Part shown: piece after piece, positions 44,165 to 53,875 of the stretch
Position numbering within the stretch: position 1 is the stretch's first letter
How the letters are laid out: every line of letters starts with the position of its first letter
Source of the DNA: Paludibacterium paludis
GTDB lineage: Bacteria > Pseudomonadota > Gammaproteobacteria > Burkholderiales > Chromobacteriaceae
Direction: 5' to 3'
Assembly: GCF_018802605.1 (NCBI RefSeq)
Contig: NZ_CP069161.1
Coordinates: 2,604,001-2,668,000, forward strand
DNA length: 64,000 nt
Position numbers and translations under genes: made by a program
Notes under the pieces: generated by a model
Seen by the model: only the letters and a program-made list of their open reading frames with translations
What the model was told of the DNA's origin: nothing
Database searches by the model: none

Positions 44165-45109
44165 ATGCCGTACCGCCCTCCCGCCTGGCTGCCCGGCGGA
44201 CATGCCCAGACCATCTGGCCGGCGCTGATGCTCAAGGCGCCGCCGCCGGTTTACCGCCGCGAGATCTGGGATACGCCCGATGGCGCGACCATCTGCGTGG
44301 ACCGCGTGGACGGCACGCCCGGCGCGCCGCTGGTGGTGCTGTTTCACGGACTGGAGGGCAGCAGCGCCAGCCATTACGCCAGCGCGCTGATGCGGGAGGT
44401 GGTAAAGTGCGGCTGGCATGGCGCGGTGCCCCATTTCCGCGGATGCGGCGGCATGGACAATCCGCTCAAGCGGGCCTATCACGCCGGCGATGCCGCGGAG
44501 GTGCGCTGGATTCTCGCCCGGCTCGGCGCGCAGAACCCGAAGCTGTTCGTGGCGGGAGTTTCGCTCGGGGGCAGCATGCTGCTCAACTATCTGGCCGATG
44601 AGGGCGATACCGCCCTGCCGCTCGCCGCGGCGGCGGTCTCGGCGCCGCTCGACCTCGTGGCGGCAAGCACACGCCTCGACCGAGGCATGGGACGCCTGAT
44701 CTATACCCGGATGTTCATGGACACCCTCAAGCCCAAGGCCCTCGGCCAATTGGCACGCCACCCGGGACTGTTCGACGGCCAGGCCCTGCGCCGCGCGCGC
44801 ACCTTCAACGAATTCGACGAACTGGTGACCGCTCCGCTGCACGGCTTCGCCAATGCGTTGGACTATTGGGAACGCAGCAGCAGCAAAACGCGGCTTGCCG
44901 ACATTCACTGTCCGACCCTGGTGCTCAACGCCCGCAATGACCCGTTCCTGCCAGAGAGCGCCCTGCCGGCTCAGGATGCCGTATCCGGCAGGGTCACCCT
45001 GGAGTTTCCCGCCGACGGAGGGCATGTCGGCTTTGTCACCGGCCGCTTTCCCGGCCGCATCGATTGGCTGCCGCGACGCCTGATGGCCTTCTTCTCGCCG
45101 CATCTGTGA
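44165..45109 (+). CDS. yheT: YheT family alpha/beta hydrolase
   Basis: 314 residues. 'PPAWLPGGHAQTIWPAL' is the YheT N-terminal signature; 'VLFHGLEGSS' is the oxyanion loop, 'VAGVSLGGSMLLNYL' holds the nucleophile Ser, and 'DGGHVGFV' the catalytic His. Function unknown beyond hydrolase. Probably co-transcribed with darP. Confidence 0.92.
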   Translation: MPYRPPAWLPGGHAQTIWPALMLKAPPPVYRREIWDTPDGATICVDRVDGTPGAPLVVLFHGLEGSSASHYASALMREVVKCGWHGAVPHFRGCGGMDNPLKRAYHAGDAAEVRWILARLGAQNPKLFVAGVSLGGSMLLNYLADEGDTALPLAAAAVSAPLDLVAASTRLDRGMGRLIYTRMFMDTLKPKALGQLARHPGLFDGQALRRARTFNEFDELVTAPLHGFANALDYWERSSSKTRLADIHCPTLVLNARNDPFLPESALPAQDAVSGRVTLEFPADGGHVGFVTGRFPGRIDWLPRRLMAFFSPHL

Positions 45110-45180
45110 CACCGGCTTGCCAAAGACTCCCGGCTTCTGCATGATGATTGGCTTTCGCAGACCCGCCGACGAGACGCCGC

Positions 45181-45972
45181 ATGTCCGATATCCTGACCAC
45201 CATTCTTGCCACCAAACATGAGGAATTGCGCGCGGCGCGGGCATCGCGCCCGCTCGAACGCGTGCGCGCCGACGCGCAGGCCAGACAGGGCGACCGGCGC
45301 GATTTCATCGCCGCGTTGCGCGCGCGCCATGCCCTGGGCAAAGCGGCCGTCATCGCCGAGATCAAAAAGGCCAGCCCGAGCAAAGGCGTTATCCGCGAGC
45401 ATTTCGAACCGGCCGCGATCGCGGAGCGCTACGAAGCCGGCGGCGCCGCCTGCCTGTCGGTATTAACCGACCGACAGTATTTCCAGGGCAGCCCCGACTA
45501 TCTCGAAGCGGCGCGCGGCGCCTGCGGCCTTCCGGTGCTGCGCAAGGATTTTCTTGTCGATCCCTACCAGGTGTACGAGGCACGCGCGATGGGCGCCGAC
45601 TGCATCCTGCTGATCGCCGCCGCGCTCGATGACGCGCGGATGCGGGACATGGAAGCGCTGGCGCTGGAATTGGACATGGCGGTGCTGGTCGAAGTGCACG
45701 ACGAAGCAGAGCTCGAACGGGCGCTGCATCTGTCGACCCCGCTGATCGGGGTCAACAATCGCAACCTCAAGACCTTCGAGGTATCGCTGACGACCACGCT
45801 GCGGCTTGTCGGCGTCATGCCGCCGGACCGCATCCCGGTGACCGAGAGCGGGATCGCCACGCAGGACGACGTAAGGCTGATGCGCAGCCACCGCGTCGAC
45901 AGCTTCCTGGTCGGAGAAGCCTTCATGCGCGAAGCCGATCCGGGCGAGGCGCTGTCGCGCTTGTTCGCCTGA
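45181..45972 (+). CDS. trpC: Indole-3-glycerol phosphate synthase
   Basis: 263 residues, a TIM barrel that makes indole-3-glycerol phosphate in tryptophan synthesis. '[19 protein letters not shown]' (catalytic Lys), '[17 protein letters not shown]' and '[13 protein letters not shown]' are all intact. ATG 45181 matches the family start. trpD/trpG are not in the window; the gene follows yheT with 71 bases between. Confidence 0.96.
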   Translation: MSDILTTILATKHEELRAARASRPLERVRADAQARQGDRRDFIAALRARHALGKAAVIAEIKKASPSKGVIREHFEPAAIAERYEAGGAACLSVLTDRQYFQGSPDYLEAARGACGLPVLRKDFLVDPYQVYEARAMGADCILLIAAALDDARMRDMEALALELDMAVLVEVHDEAELERALHLSTPLIGVNNRNLKTFEVSLTTTLRLVGVMPPDRIPVTESGIATQDDVRLMRSHRVDSFLVGEAFMREADPGEALSRLFA

Positions 45973-46009
45973 CCACGGTACGGGACGGACGGGCCGGCCC
46001 GAACCATAT

Positions 46010-48235
46010 TCAATAATCCACGCCGACCATGAAGTAGCCGGTCAGCCGCCCGCCCTGGGCGGCTCCCACGCCCAGAAACACCGGACCGATCCAGGTATCG
46101 GCGCCCAGGAACAGCGCCCCGGCCTTGAGAACCCGGCTGTCGCGGCCATAGGGCCACAACCCCAGCGGCTGCCACACCTTGCCCGCCTCCAGCGATACCC
46201 CGGTATAGAGTCCGCTCCCGAGCGCGGAGGGCAGTGTCGCGACGCGCCAATATCCCATCAGCCGGCCCAGCGCGACCCGCTCGCCGACCAGCTCGTTCTG
46301 CTGATAGCCGGTCAGATTGAGGAATCCGCCGAGGAACTGCGGCTGAATGGCGCGCTTGCCCGCGCTGTCGAGGATATTGCCGCGCAGCTTGCCGGTCATG
46401 CGCAGGCTCAACTCTCCGAAAGTCACCACGTTTTCAGCGGTGACATTGTAATAGCGCCCGTTGTAATTGCCCCAGGCCGGCACGGCCATGCGCACTTCTC
46501 CGTTGAAGAAGTAGCCGCGGCGCGGCCACCGCGGATTATCGAACTGGTCGATGACCAGCTGGCTGCGAATACCCCTGTCCTGCCAGGGCACGAAGTTGTC
46601 CGGGAACGACTCGTCGATACCCTCCCGATGGAAAGGATGATAGCGGCTGAAGTACGCCCCAAGCCGGAATTCGCCGAATTTGCCCAAGGCTATCCCGCCG
46701 TCCAGCCCGGCGGTACGCTCGCGGATGCCGATCTCCATCGCCTTGACGTGGGAGGGGAAATAGAACCCGTAATGTTTTTCGCTGTAGCTTGCGTAGGCCG
46801 CGACAAACATCGGATTGGTGGCGGAAAAGGGTTGATAGAATTCGGTTCGCAACAAAGGATCGTTGCCGAGCGTCGCTTCGTTGCGCCAGGAGGCGCCCGC
46901 CGAATTGACCCAGGTGCGCAAATGCGACGCCATGATGTTGTAGCTGGAATCGCCGGGCGCCGTGCCTTTGAGCTCCATGCCAAAGCGCAGATAGTCCGGG
47001 CCGGTCGCCCGCTCGACGGGCATCACGCTCATGATGTTTTGCCCGTTCTGATGACTGATCGTGTAGGTCAACCGGTCGTAGTCGCCTTCGGCGAACAGAC
47101 TGCGCAAAGTCTTGCGCACCTCGGCCACATCCTCGCCGTTGCCGTGCTGACGCAACCGGGCTTCGACCGCCGACCGATTGACAAACCCGGCCTTGCCCGC
47201 GATGCGGATCTCGTTGATCACCGGCGCGGCCGGAGCCACCAGAGTTTCGTGCCAGGCAAGGTATTCCGGTTCCGGAACCGACAGCGCCCTGAGCTTGGCC
47301 TCGATCGCCTTCGCGGCCTTCAGACCGCGCTCCATGATCGCCTGGTTTTCGCCGAAATCGGCGGAACTGAAGCCGTCAAGGTCCGGCCGTATCACGATAT
47401 CATCCTTGTCCAGGCGCTTCATTTGTTCGCTGACATTGCGCGAAATCAGCAGGCGGCTGGTTTGCGATACCACATCGAATAGCGAGTTGATCTGATCCTT
47501 CTTCAAGGGCGGCGTACCGACATCCACGACGATCACCCGATCCGCGCAGCGGTGCTTGATTTCCTGGATCGGCAGATTGCGCGCGACACCTCCGTCGACA
47601 AGCAACTTGTCATCGTATTCGACCAGATCGAACAACCCCGGCACCGCCATGCTCGCGCGCAGCGCCACCGACAGATCGCCCTTGTCGAACACCACGGCCT
47701 CGCCCGTGCTCAGATCGGTCGCCACCGCACGAAACGGAATGGGGAGCTTGTCAAAGCTGTCGATCGTGCTGTCCCGGGTCAACTTGCGAATGAAGAGATC
47801 GATATCCTGGGAGTTGATGGCGCTGCGCGGCACCTTGAGCGCGCCGTTGCCCACGCCGAGAGTCAGATCGAAATAGTTGATGTAATCGTTGCGCTTCCTG
47901 TCGTAGGGTGTATCGCGCCGGTCGACCCGGCCCGACAGCATGCGATCCCAATCCGCCGTGCGGAACGCTTCGCGCATGCCTTCAAGACTCATACCGTTGG
48001 CGTACATTCCGCCAACCAGCGCCCCGGCGCTGGTTCCCGATATGCACGAAATCGGCACATGCAACCGTTCCAGCTCCATCAGCACCCCAAGGTGCGCGAA
48101 TCCTCGCGCGCCACCGCCTCCCAGCACGATCCCGATGCGGGGAGGCGCGGATGCCGACCGGGAAGCCACCTCCGCGGCGAACGCCAACTGGCACGCCAGA
48201 ATCAGCGCGATTCCCCCCAAAATGCGTTTCAACAT
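46010..48235 (-). CDS. Type Vd patatin autotransporter (PlpD-like)
   Basis: 741 residues with a signal peptide (residues 1-20). N-terminal patatin domain: 'GIVLGGGGARGFAHLG', nucleophile S69 in 'ISGTSAGAL', dyad Asp in 'LLVDGGVARNLP'. Next comes a POTRA-like region (about residues 350-430) and a C-terminal 16-strand barrel ending 'GRLTGYFMVGVDY' with a final aromatic residue. The passenger lipase is thus exported by its own barrel, as in P. aeruginosa PlpD. Start ATG 48235 begins the signal peptide. Divergent from the next gene. Confidence 0.9.
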   Translation of the reverse strand: MLKRILGGIALILACQLAFAAEVASRSASAPPRIGIVLGGGGARGFAHLGVLMELERLHVPISCISGTSAGALVGGMYANGMSLEGMREAFRTADWDRMLSGRVDRRDTPYDRKRNDYINYFDLTLGVGNGALKVPRSAINSQDIDLFIRKLTRDSTIDSFDKLPIPFRAVATDLSTGEAVVFDKGDLSVALRASMAVPGLFDLVEYDDKLLVDGGVARNLPIQEIKHRCADRVIVVDVGTPPLKKDQINSLFDVVSQTSRLLISRNVSEQMKRLDKDDIVIRPDLDGFSSADFGENQAIMERGLKAAKAIEAKLRALSVPEPEYLAWHETLVAPAAPVINEIRIAGKAGFVNRSAVEARLRQHGNGEDVAEVRKTLRSLFAEGDYDRLTYTISHQNGQNIMSVMPVERATGPDYLRFGMELKGTAPGDSSYNIMASHLRTWVNSAGASWRNEATLGNDPLLRTEFYQPFSATNPMFVAAYASYSEKHYGFYFPSHVKAMEIGIRERTAGLDGGIALGKFGEFRLGAYFSRYHPFHREGIDESFPDNFVPWQDRGIRSQLVIDQFDNPRWPRRGYFFNGEVRMAVPAWGNYNGRYYNVTAENVVTFGELSLRMTGKLRGNILDSAGKRAIQPQFLGGFLNLTGYQQNELVGERVALGRLMGYWRVATLPSALGSGLYTGVSLEAGKVWQPLGLWPYGRDSRVLKAGALFLGADTWIGPVFLGVGAAQGGRLTGYFMVGVDY

Positions 48236-48325
48236 GCCCTCTTTCCTGCTTTCATGGTTTATTGGGGTAGCCGGCTGGCGTAAGATAGAGGCACACAACT
48301 TCCGGCCACCCCGTTCATACTGATC

Positions 48326-49828
48326 ATGCCCAACCCGCTGTCCACACTGCGCGCCCTGCTCGTCCGCTCCCGCACGGCCCGCCACATGACAGATCTCGCG
48401 ACCCACATCAAGGCGGAGGGCGACGCAGGCGGCATTGCGACCATCATGGACGTACTGCCGTCCCTGACCCGCCTGAACGCCGACACAGGCCTTGCGCTGA
48501 TGAGCCGAGTCGAGGCGCTGCTGACGCTGGACAGGGCGCTGGAACCTCTGCTCGCCCGTCTTGGCGGCGAGTGCCGATTCGGTCAGTCCGCCCTCCGGGC
48601 GAGTCTGCCCGCGCTGCTGAGCGTGAGTTCGGAAATGGCCGGCGCCTATCTTGGCTGCGTCACGCATTATCTTGCCCGGCCGGCTCCGATGGTTCACGAG
48701 AAACTGCGTCTGGCGACCCTTCGCGGACTGCATTTTCAGCTCGAGGCCATGCTCTACAAGGCATTGCGCTATCTGCAGCCAAGCGAACAGGACTGGAAAA
48801 CGCTCGGGCGGCTTTACCTGTTCGCCGACGAACATGATTATGCCCGCACCCCGTTCGTCTTGTCTTCGCATAATACGCCGGTCACGGCCGAAGCCTTGCT
48901 CATCCAGGCGGCGCTTCTGAACCTGTCCCAACCGGAAAACCTGCTTCACAAGGATATCGCCGCGTGCGATGTCCTGCTATCCCGGCTCCGGCAGCACTGC
49001 GAGCTGACCCACCGTCCGTCGGGCGCCGAGCCGGTCTACCGCATCGATCCGGACAGCGGCATGCCCCCGGAGCGTCTTGCGCATACGATCACGAACCGTC
49101 ACCAGCGGTTCCTGTCATTGCAACCGGCAAGCACCGCCCTGGCCGATCTTGCGCTGGAACTTGAAAACCGCGCCGTTGCGTCGGAGACACCCGGACAAGT
49201 CCTGACGCGGGAGCAATGGCTCGCGCTTATCCGCGCGCTTTCCGTGCGCTGGACCGCCGATGGCGGCAAGTCGTTGCGCCGCGCCGATCGCCAGGCCAAC
49301 AATGAGGATGTACGCGTGACGGACGGATTGCCGCACATCGCCCTGGCTTTGCAATTCGCCGACAGCGAGGCCGCGCTGCCAAGGCAGCAGCAGGGCTGGC
49401 GCATGGTCGATGAAAGCGAGTCGGGCCTCGGGCTGTTTTTTCCGGGCGCGCTCCCGGATCTCGCGCCAGGACGCCTTGTACTCGTACGCAAAATCGGGGG
49501 AGACCCGCTTCTGGGCGTGATCCGCCGCCTGGCGCGACAGACCCTGGGCACCCGGGTCGGCGTCGAACTCCTCGGCGACGCGCCACTGCCGGTCTCCGTG
49601 CAGGCCGCCCGCGCGGAAGAGCCATGCGTGGCGCTTTACGTTCCGCGTGACCGGGCGCGCGGACGCGAGCGATGGCTGCTGCTCCCTCCCGATCTGGCCC
49701 ACCCCGGTCAGGAGTGCCTGCTGCACGCCCAGGGCAAGACCTACCGGATCGAATTGGCCGACGAGACGGCGACGTCCTTCGACGATGCCGTGCACATGGA
49801 CTTTGCCACTCTGGCAAGGCTTGCCTGA
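48326..49828 (+). CDS. 500-residue protein with PilZ-like C-terminal part
   Basis: Residues 1-330 are mostly helical with no known domain. The C-terminal region contains 'VDESESGLGLFFPGA', then 'PGRLVLVRKIGGDPLLGVIR' and 'GTRVGVELL', the strand order of PilZ-like proteins of the Betaproteobacteria, but the usual RxxxR cyclic-di-GMP-binding arginines are not evident. No signal peptide. It ends 28 bases before folE, same direction, so the two may be co-transcribed. Function not recognised. Confidence 0.7.
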   Translation: MPNPLSTLRALLVRSRTARHMTDLATHIKAEGDAGGIATIMDVLPSLTRLNADTGLALMSRVEALLTLDRALEPLLARLGGECRFGQSALRASLPALLSVSSEMAGAYLGCVTHYLARPAPMVHEKLRLATLRGLHFQLEAMLYKALRYLQPSEQDWKTLGRLYLFADEHDYARTPFVLSSHNTPVTAEALLIQAALLNLSQPENLLHKDIAACDVLLSRLRQHCELTHRPSGAEPVYRIDPDSGMPPERLAHTITNRHQRFLSLQPASTALADLALELENRAVASETPGQVLTREQWLALIRALSVRWTADGGKSLRRADRQANNEDVRVTDGLPHIALALQFADSEAALPRQQQGWRMVDESESGLGLFFPGALPDLAPGRLVLVRKIGGDPLLGVIRRLARQTLGTRVGVELLGDAPLPVSVQAARAEEPCVALYVPRDRARGRERWLLLPPDLAHPGQECLLHAQGKTYRIELADETATSFDDAVHMDFATLARLA

Positions 49829-49856
49829 GCCTTGCCCGCCAACCAGGACCCTTACC

Positions 49857-50477
49857 ATGCTTTGTACTCCCCTTGATGGCGACTTGCCGCAACGCGACCT
49901 CGAACCGACGGCGCCGTTCGACGCGGCGGCATTCGAAACCGCGATCCATGACCTGCTTCTCGCATGCGGCGTTCCCCCGAGCGGCAAGCACACCGGCAAG
50001 ACGCCGCAACGGGTTCGCGAAATGTGGCAGAACCGGCTGCTCGACGGCTATGCGCAAAGTCCGGAGACCGTTCTCGGAGAAGGCTTCGCCGACGATTCAC
50101 GCGACATGGTGATCATCCGCGATATCGCCATCCACGGTATTTGCCCCCATCACCTGATTCCCTTTCACGGACTGGCGCACGTCGCCTACCTGCCCGGCGG
50201 CCGCCTGCACGGATTCGGCCGCATTTCGCGCATGGTGGATGTCATCAGTCACCGGATGACCTATCAGGAATGGATGACCCGGGACATCGCCGACACCCTG
50301 CTGCGCGCCGGGCAGGCACGAGGCGTCGCCTGCGTTGTCGACGCCCAGCAGCTGTGCCTGCTGCTCGGAGAAAACCGCCGTGGCAGCGAACGTGTCGTCA
50401 CTCAGGCTTTCGCCGGCGCATTCGAAGATGACACCGGGTTGCAAAATCGCTTCCTGACCGCCATCCGCCAGGCCTGA
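49857..50477 (+). CDS. folE: Divergent GTP cyclohydrolase I
   Basis: 206 residues. The zinc cluster is 'GICPHHLIPFHG' (C96, H98, H99) with the third ligand C167 in 'DAQQLCLLLG'; 'GRLHGFGRISRMVDV' and 'QEWMTRDIA' match the core. Two changes stand out. The residue equivalent to catalytic His179 of the E. coli enzyme is Gln165, and the Glu following the first Cys (E111 in E. coli) is Pro97. The enzyme may be active in a different reaction or be a paralogue; a regular FolE elsewhere in the genome cannot be excluded. ATG 49857 follows directly on the PilZ-like gene. Confidence 0.8.
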   Translation: MLCTPLDGDLPQRDLEPTAPFDAAAFETAIHDLLLACGVPPSGKHTGKTPQRVREMWQNRLLDGYAQSPETVLGEGFADDSRDMVIIRDIAIHGICPHHLIPFHGLAHVAYLPGGRLHGFGRISRMVDVISHRMTYQEWMTRDIADTLLRAGQARGVACVVDAQQLCLLLGENRRGSERVVTQAFAGAFEDDTGLQNRFLTAIRQA

Positions 50478-50507
50478 TATTCCCCTTTTCCCGCTTTTCT
50501 TCGTACA

Positions 50508-50552
50508 TTAGCGTTTACAGATATAACTTAGTTATGTTAAAGTAAACGCTAA
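50508..50552. promoter_or_regulatory. Nested inverted repeats upstream of BCCT transporter gene
   Basis: TTAGCGTTTAC at 50508-50518 is repeated inverted as GTAAACGCTAA at 50542-50552 (11 of 11 matches). Between them lies ATAACT-T-AGTTAT (50523-50535), another perfect palindrome with almost the same centre. The element lies about 160-205 bases before the transporter gene and is AT-rich. Likely operator(s) for a TetR- or BetI-like regulator. Confidence 0.5.
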
Positions 50553-50713
50553 CGTCTTGTTTTTCATAATTATCGTCCGTCATCCCGGACAATCGGACCG
50601 CCATGCGGTCCACCTTCATTCACTCCCCCGCGAGTGACGTTTCGAACCCCCGAGGCCCATAGCCCGCCTGAGCATCCGCTTGGCCGGCGCGGTCAACCCC
50701 AGGGAGATTTTGC

Positions 50714-52249
50714 ATGGTCTTACGACTTTCTCTTGCGCTGACGGCGCTATTCGCGCTGTTCGGCGTGTTTTTTCCCGGTCTTCTGAACGAAGCCACTTCG
50801 CACCTTCTGGCGTTGACCATCAGCCGTTTCGGCTGGTTTTACCTGCTTGCCGTCTTCGGTTTTCTGACGGTCTCGCTGTATCTGGCCTTTGGCCCCTTCG
50901 GACATATCCGCCTGGGTAAAGAGGACGACGAACCCGAGTTCACGAGGGGCACCTGGTTCGCCATGCTGTTTTCCGCGGGCATGGGCATCGGACTGGTGTT
51001 CTGGGGCGTAGCCGAACCGATGTCCCACTTCGCCATCCCGGCCAGCGCAGCCACAGCGCCCGAGACGGCCGAGGCGGCCCGCCAGGCCATGCGTTACGCC
51101 TTTTTCCACTGGGGGCTGCACCCCTGGGCCGTGTTCAGCCTGATGGGCCTGGCTCTGGCCTATTTCAAATTCAACCGGGGAGAACCGGGGCTGATCAGTG
51201 CCGCGTTCCGCCCCCTGATCGGCGATCGCGTGTCCGGTCCGGCCGGCAAGATGATCGATACACTGGCCGTGCTCGCCACCGTGTTCGGTGTCGCCACCTC
51301 GCTCGGCTTCGGCGCAAGCCAGATCCAGAGCGGCATTCAGCGGATGACTGGACTGCCCGGCAGCCCCCTGCTGACGGCCGCCATTATCGCCATCGCCACC
51401 TTGCTGTTTCTCAGCTCCTCGCTGACCGGCCTGTCGCGCGGCATCAAGTGGCTATCCAATCTCAACCTGTCGCTGGCCATCGGACTCATGCTGCTGGTGA
51501 TGATCCTGGGCCCCACCGGATTCCTGTTCGATACCTTCACCACAACACTGGGCGATTACCTGGGAAGCCTGGTCAGCACCAGCCTGCGCATGACACCTTT
51601 CACACAAGGCACCTGGACGGCCGACTGGACACTGTTTTACTGGGCTTGGTGGGTGACGTGGGCACCGTTTGTCGGCATGTTCATCGCCCGTGTCTCTCGC
51701 GGCCGAACCATTCGCGAGTTCGTGGTCGGCGTGATGCTGGTGCCCGCGCTGACCAGCTTCATCTGGTTCGCCGTTTTCGGAGGAACAGCCTTGCACCTAC
51801 AGCTATTCGGCGGCACGGATATGGTCGCCGCCGTCAAGAGCGATGTTTCCACCGCCCTGTACGTGATGTTCGATCACATGCCGGCATCCGGCCTTCTGTC
51901 GGCCGTGGCGATGCTGCTGGTCATGAGCTTTTTCGTGACATCGGCCGACTCGGCGACATTTGTGCTGGGCATGCTGTCCAGTGGTGGATCGCTCAACCCG
52001 TCGCAGCGCGTGAAAATCATCTGGGGAGTGCTGCTGGCCGTGGTGGCCCAGGTCCTGCTCGCCTCGGGGGGACTGAAAGGCCTACAGACCATGTCCATTG
52101 TCTCGGCGCTGCCGTTCACCCTGATCATGATCGGCATGGCCGTTTCCTTGCTCAAGGCCCTCAACCAGGATGAAACCCGCCAGCGCAAACGGGAAATCGA
52201 ACGGCTGCATGAGCTGGAAGCGCTGATCACCCGCCGGGAAAAACACTAG
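50714..52249 (+). CDS. BCCT family betaine/choline/carnitine transporter
   Basis: 511 residues with twelve membrane helices. 'MGIGLVFWGVAEPMSHF' and 'FYWAWWVTWAPFVGMFIARV' carry the substrate-site Trp-rich motif of the family. Na+- or H+-coupled uptake of glycine betaine or choline is expected; the short cytoplasmic tail (about 25 residues, highly charged) may sense osmolarity. AGGGAG lies seven bases before the ATG. A palindromic element is upstream. Its 3' end overlaps the convergent LysR gene by 23 bases. Confidence 0.93.
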   Translation: MVLRLSLALTALFALFGVFFPGLLNEATSHLLALTISRFGWFYLLAVFGFLTVSLYLAFGPFGHIRLGKEDDEPEFTRGTWFAMLFSAGMGIGLVFWGVAEPMSHFAIPASAATAPETAEAARQAMRYAFFHWGLHPWAVFSLMGLALAYFKFNRGEPGLISAAFRPLIGDRVSGPAGKMIDTLAVLATVFGVATSLGFGASQIQSGIQRMTGLPGSPLLTAAIIAIATLLFLSSSLTGLSRGIKWLSNLNLSLAIGLMLLVMILGPTGFLFDTFTTTLGDYLGSLVSTSLRMTPFTQGTWTADWTLFYWAWWVTWAPFVGMFIARVSRGRTIREFVVGVMLVPALTSFIWFAVFGGTALHLQLFGGTDMVAAVKSDVSTALYVMFDHMPASGLLSAVAMLLVMSFFVTSADSATFVLGMLSSGGSLNPSQRVKIIWGVLLAVVAQVLLASGGLKGLQTMSIVSALPFTLIMIGMAVSLLKALNQDETRQRKREIERLHELEALITRREKH

Positions 52250-53039
52250 CGCAATCCGTGCCGAGCGCCGCGCGCAGCCTGCCCAGCACCGGATTGGACG
52301 ATGCCTGGGCAGGCAGACACAAGCCGACACGCCGGGTCGGCAAGGGACCGACCAGCGGACACTCTCGCACGCCGGGCAGGGAATGGATCAGCGAGCGCGG
52401 CAAAAACGCCGCGCCCGCGCCGCAGGCGACCAACTTCGCGGCAATGGTGAGATTTCCCGCCTCGGCCGCGACCGTTCCGTCTCCATACAGGGGCAACAAA
52501 CGCTGATGCGAGGGATGGAACGGACAAACCACCCAGGGCCCGGTCTTCTCCATACCGGCATCGGACTCGGGAACCGCCAGTACGAACGGCTCCTCGTCCA
52601 GAGCGAAAAACCATTCGTCTTCGCAGCTTGACGCCTCCGCGCCGAGACGGATCTCTCCGCAACACCCCTCCTCGACCAGCAGGCGCACTTCCGGCATCAG
52701 CCCCACGATCCGGTTCACCGCCGCTTGCAGATGCGCGATGGCGATATCGCCTTCGACTCCGAGACGCACAACCGGACGTTCCCATCCTGGAAGAAACTGC
52801 GCGGCGAGCGCCGCGGCCTGATCCACCAGTTGCCGGGCTCCGGGATACAACCGGCGCGCCGCATCGCTGACTTCAACGCCACGCGGCAAACGATGGAACA
52901 GCGCCACCCCCAGCGAGACCTCGAGTTGCCGGATCGTCACCGACAAACTAGGCTGAGAAACAAAAAGGCGTTCTGCGGCAGCCGTGATGCTGCGCTCTTC
53001 GAAAACGGCGATAAACGCTTTTAGCTGACGAACATCCAT
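52227..53039 (-). CDS. LysR family transcriptional regulator
   Basis: 270 residues. N-terminal winged helix ('MDVRQLKAFIAVFEERSITA', 'RLFVSQPSLSVTIRQLE') and a shorter than usual C-terminal effector domain. It is divergent from the short-chain dehydrogenase gene with 109 bases between, the classic LysR target layout, so that gene is the most likely target. The intervening region contains AT-rich sequence around 53060-53100. Confidence 0.93.
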   Translation of the reverse strand: MDVRQLKAFIAVFEERSITAAAERLFVSQPSLSVTIRQLEVSLGVALFHRLPRGVEVSDAARRLYPGARQLVDQAAALAAQFLPGWERPVVRLGVEGDIAIAHLQAAVNRIVGLMPEVRLLVEEGCCGEIRLGAEASSCEDEWFFALDEEPFVLAVPESDAGMEKTGPWVVCPFHPSHQRLLPLYGDGTVAAEAGNLTIAAKLVACGAGAAFLPRSLIHSLPGVRECPLVGPLPTRRVGLCLPAQASSNPVLGRLRAALGTDCASVFPGG

Positions 53040-53148
53040 AGAAAACTCCTATACCAGCCAGAAAAACAAAGTATTTTTCAGGCGAAAACAGGCGGATTAT
53101 AGTGGATGCATCCAGTAAACCATCGTTTTCTTCTATGGGAGTTCCATC

Positions 53149-53871
53149 ATGTCACGTCCCCTGATCATCATTACCGGCGCCAGCTCCGGCATCGGTCTGG
53201 CCACCGCCCGGGTGTTCGCCCGGGAAGGGCATCCGCTCTTGCTGCTGGCCCGCAACCGGCAGGCCATGGAGGCGCTCGGACTGCCCGACGCCATGTGCCG
53301 TTCGGTCGACATCACCGACCGCGAAGCCGTCCTGGCGGCCGTGCATGAGGCCGAAACGGCCCTCGGCCCCGCGGATGCCATCATCAACAACGCGGGCGTC
53401 ATGCTGCTCGGCGCCCTTGCCCGGCAGGATCCGGCCGAATGGGAGACCATGTTCGATGTCAACGTGAAGGGAGTGCTCAACGGCATTCACGCTGTTCTGC
53501 CCGGCATGATCGCGCGTCGGGCCGGAACCATCATCAATGTCAGCTCGATTGCCGGCCGCAAGACGTTTCCGGATCACGTCGCCTATTGCGGCACCAAATT
53601 CGCCGTGCACGCTGTCTCGGAAAACCTGCGCGAAGAAGTCTCCGGCCATAATGTGCGGGTAGTGACGATCGCGCCGGGCGCGGTGGAAACCGCCCTGCTC
53701 TCGCACACCACCGACGAGACCATCAAGGAAAACTACGGAAAGTGGAAGGAAGAGATGGGCGGAGTCCTCGAGGCGGGCGACGTCGCCGAAGCCATCTGGT
53801 ACGCCTACCGCCAGCCGCAGAATGTCTGCATCCGCGAAATCGTGCTGGCGGCGACCCGGCAGCAGCCCTGA
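53149..53871 (+). CDS. Short-chain dehydrogenase/reductase
   Basis: 240 residues. NAD(P) motif 'TGASSGIGLATA', 'NNAGVML', the Ser of 'INVSSIAG' and the catalytic 'YCGTKFAVH' (YxxxK) are present. Substrate unknown; the sequence style is like the YdfG/serine-type or clavaldehyde-type SDR group. Regulated probably by the divergent LysR gene. Its end lies four bases before the convergent tag gene. Confidence 0.93.
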   Translation: MSRPLIIITGASSGIGLATARVFAREGHPLLLLARNRQAMEALGLPDAMCRSVDITDREAVLAAVHEAETALGPADAIINNAGVMLLGALARQDPAEWETMFDVNVKGVLNGIHAVLPGMIARRAGTIINVSSIAGRKTFPDHVAYCGTKFAVHAVSENLREEVSGHNVRVVTIAPGAVETALLSHTTDETIKENYGKWKEEMGGVLEAGDVAEAIWYAYRQPQNVCIREIVLAATRQQP

Positions 53872-53875
53872 GCCT

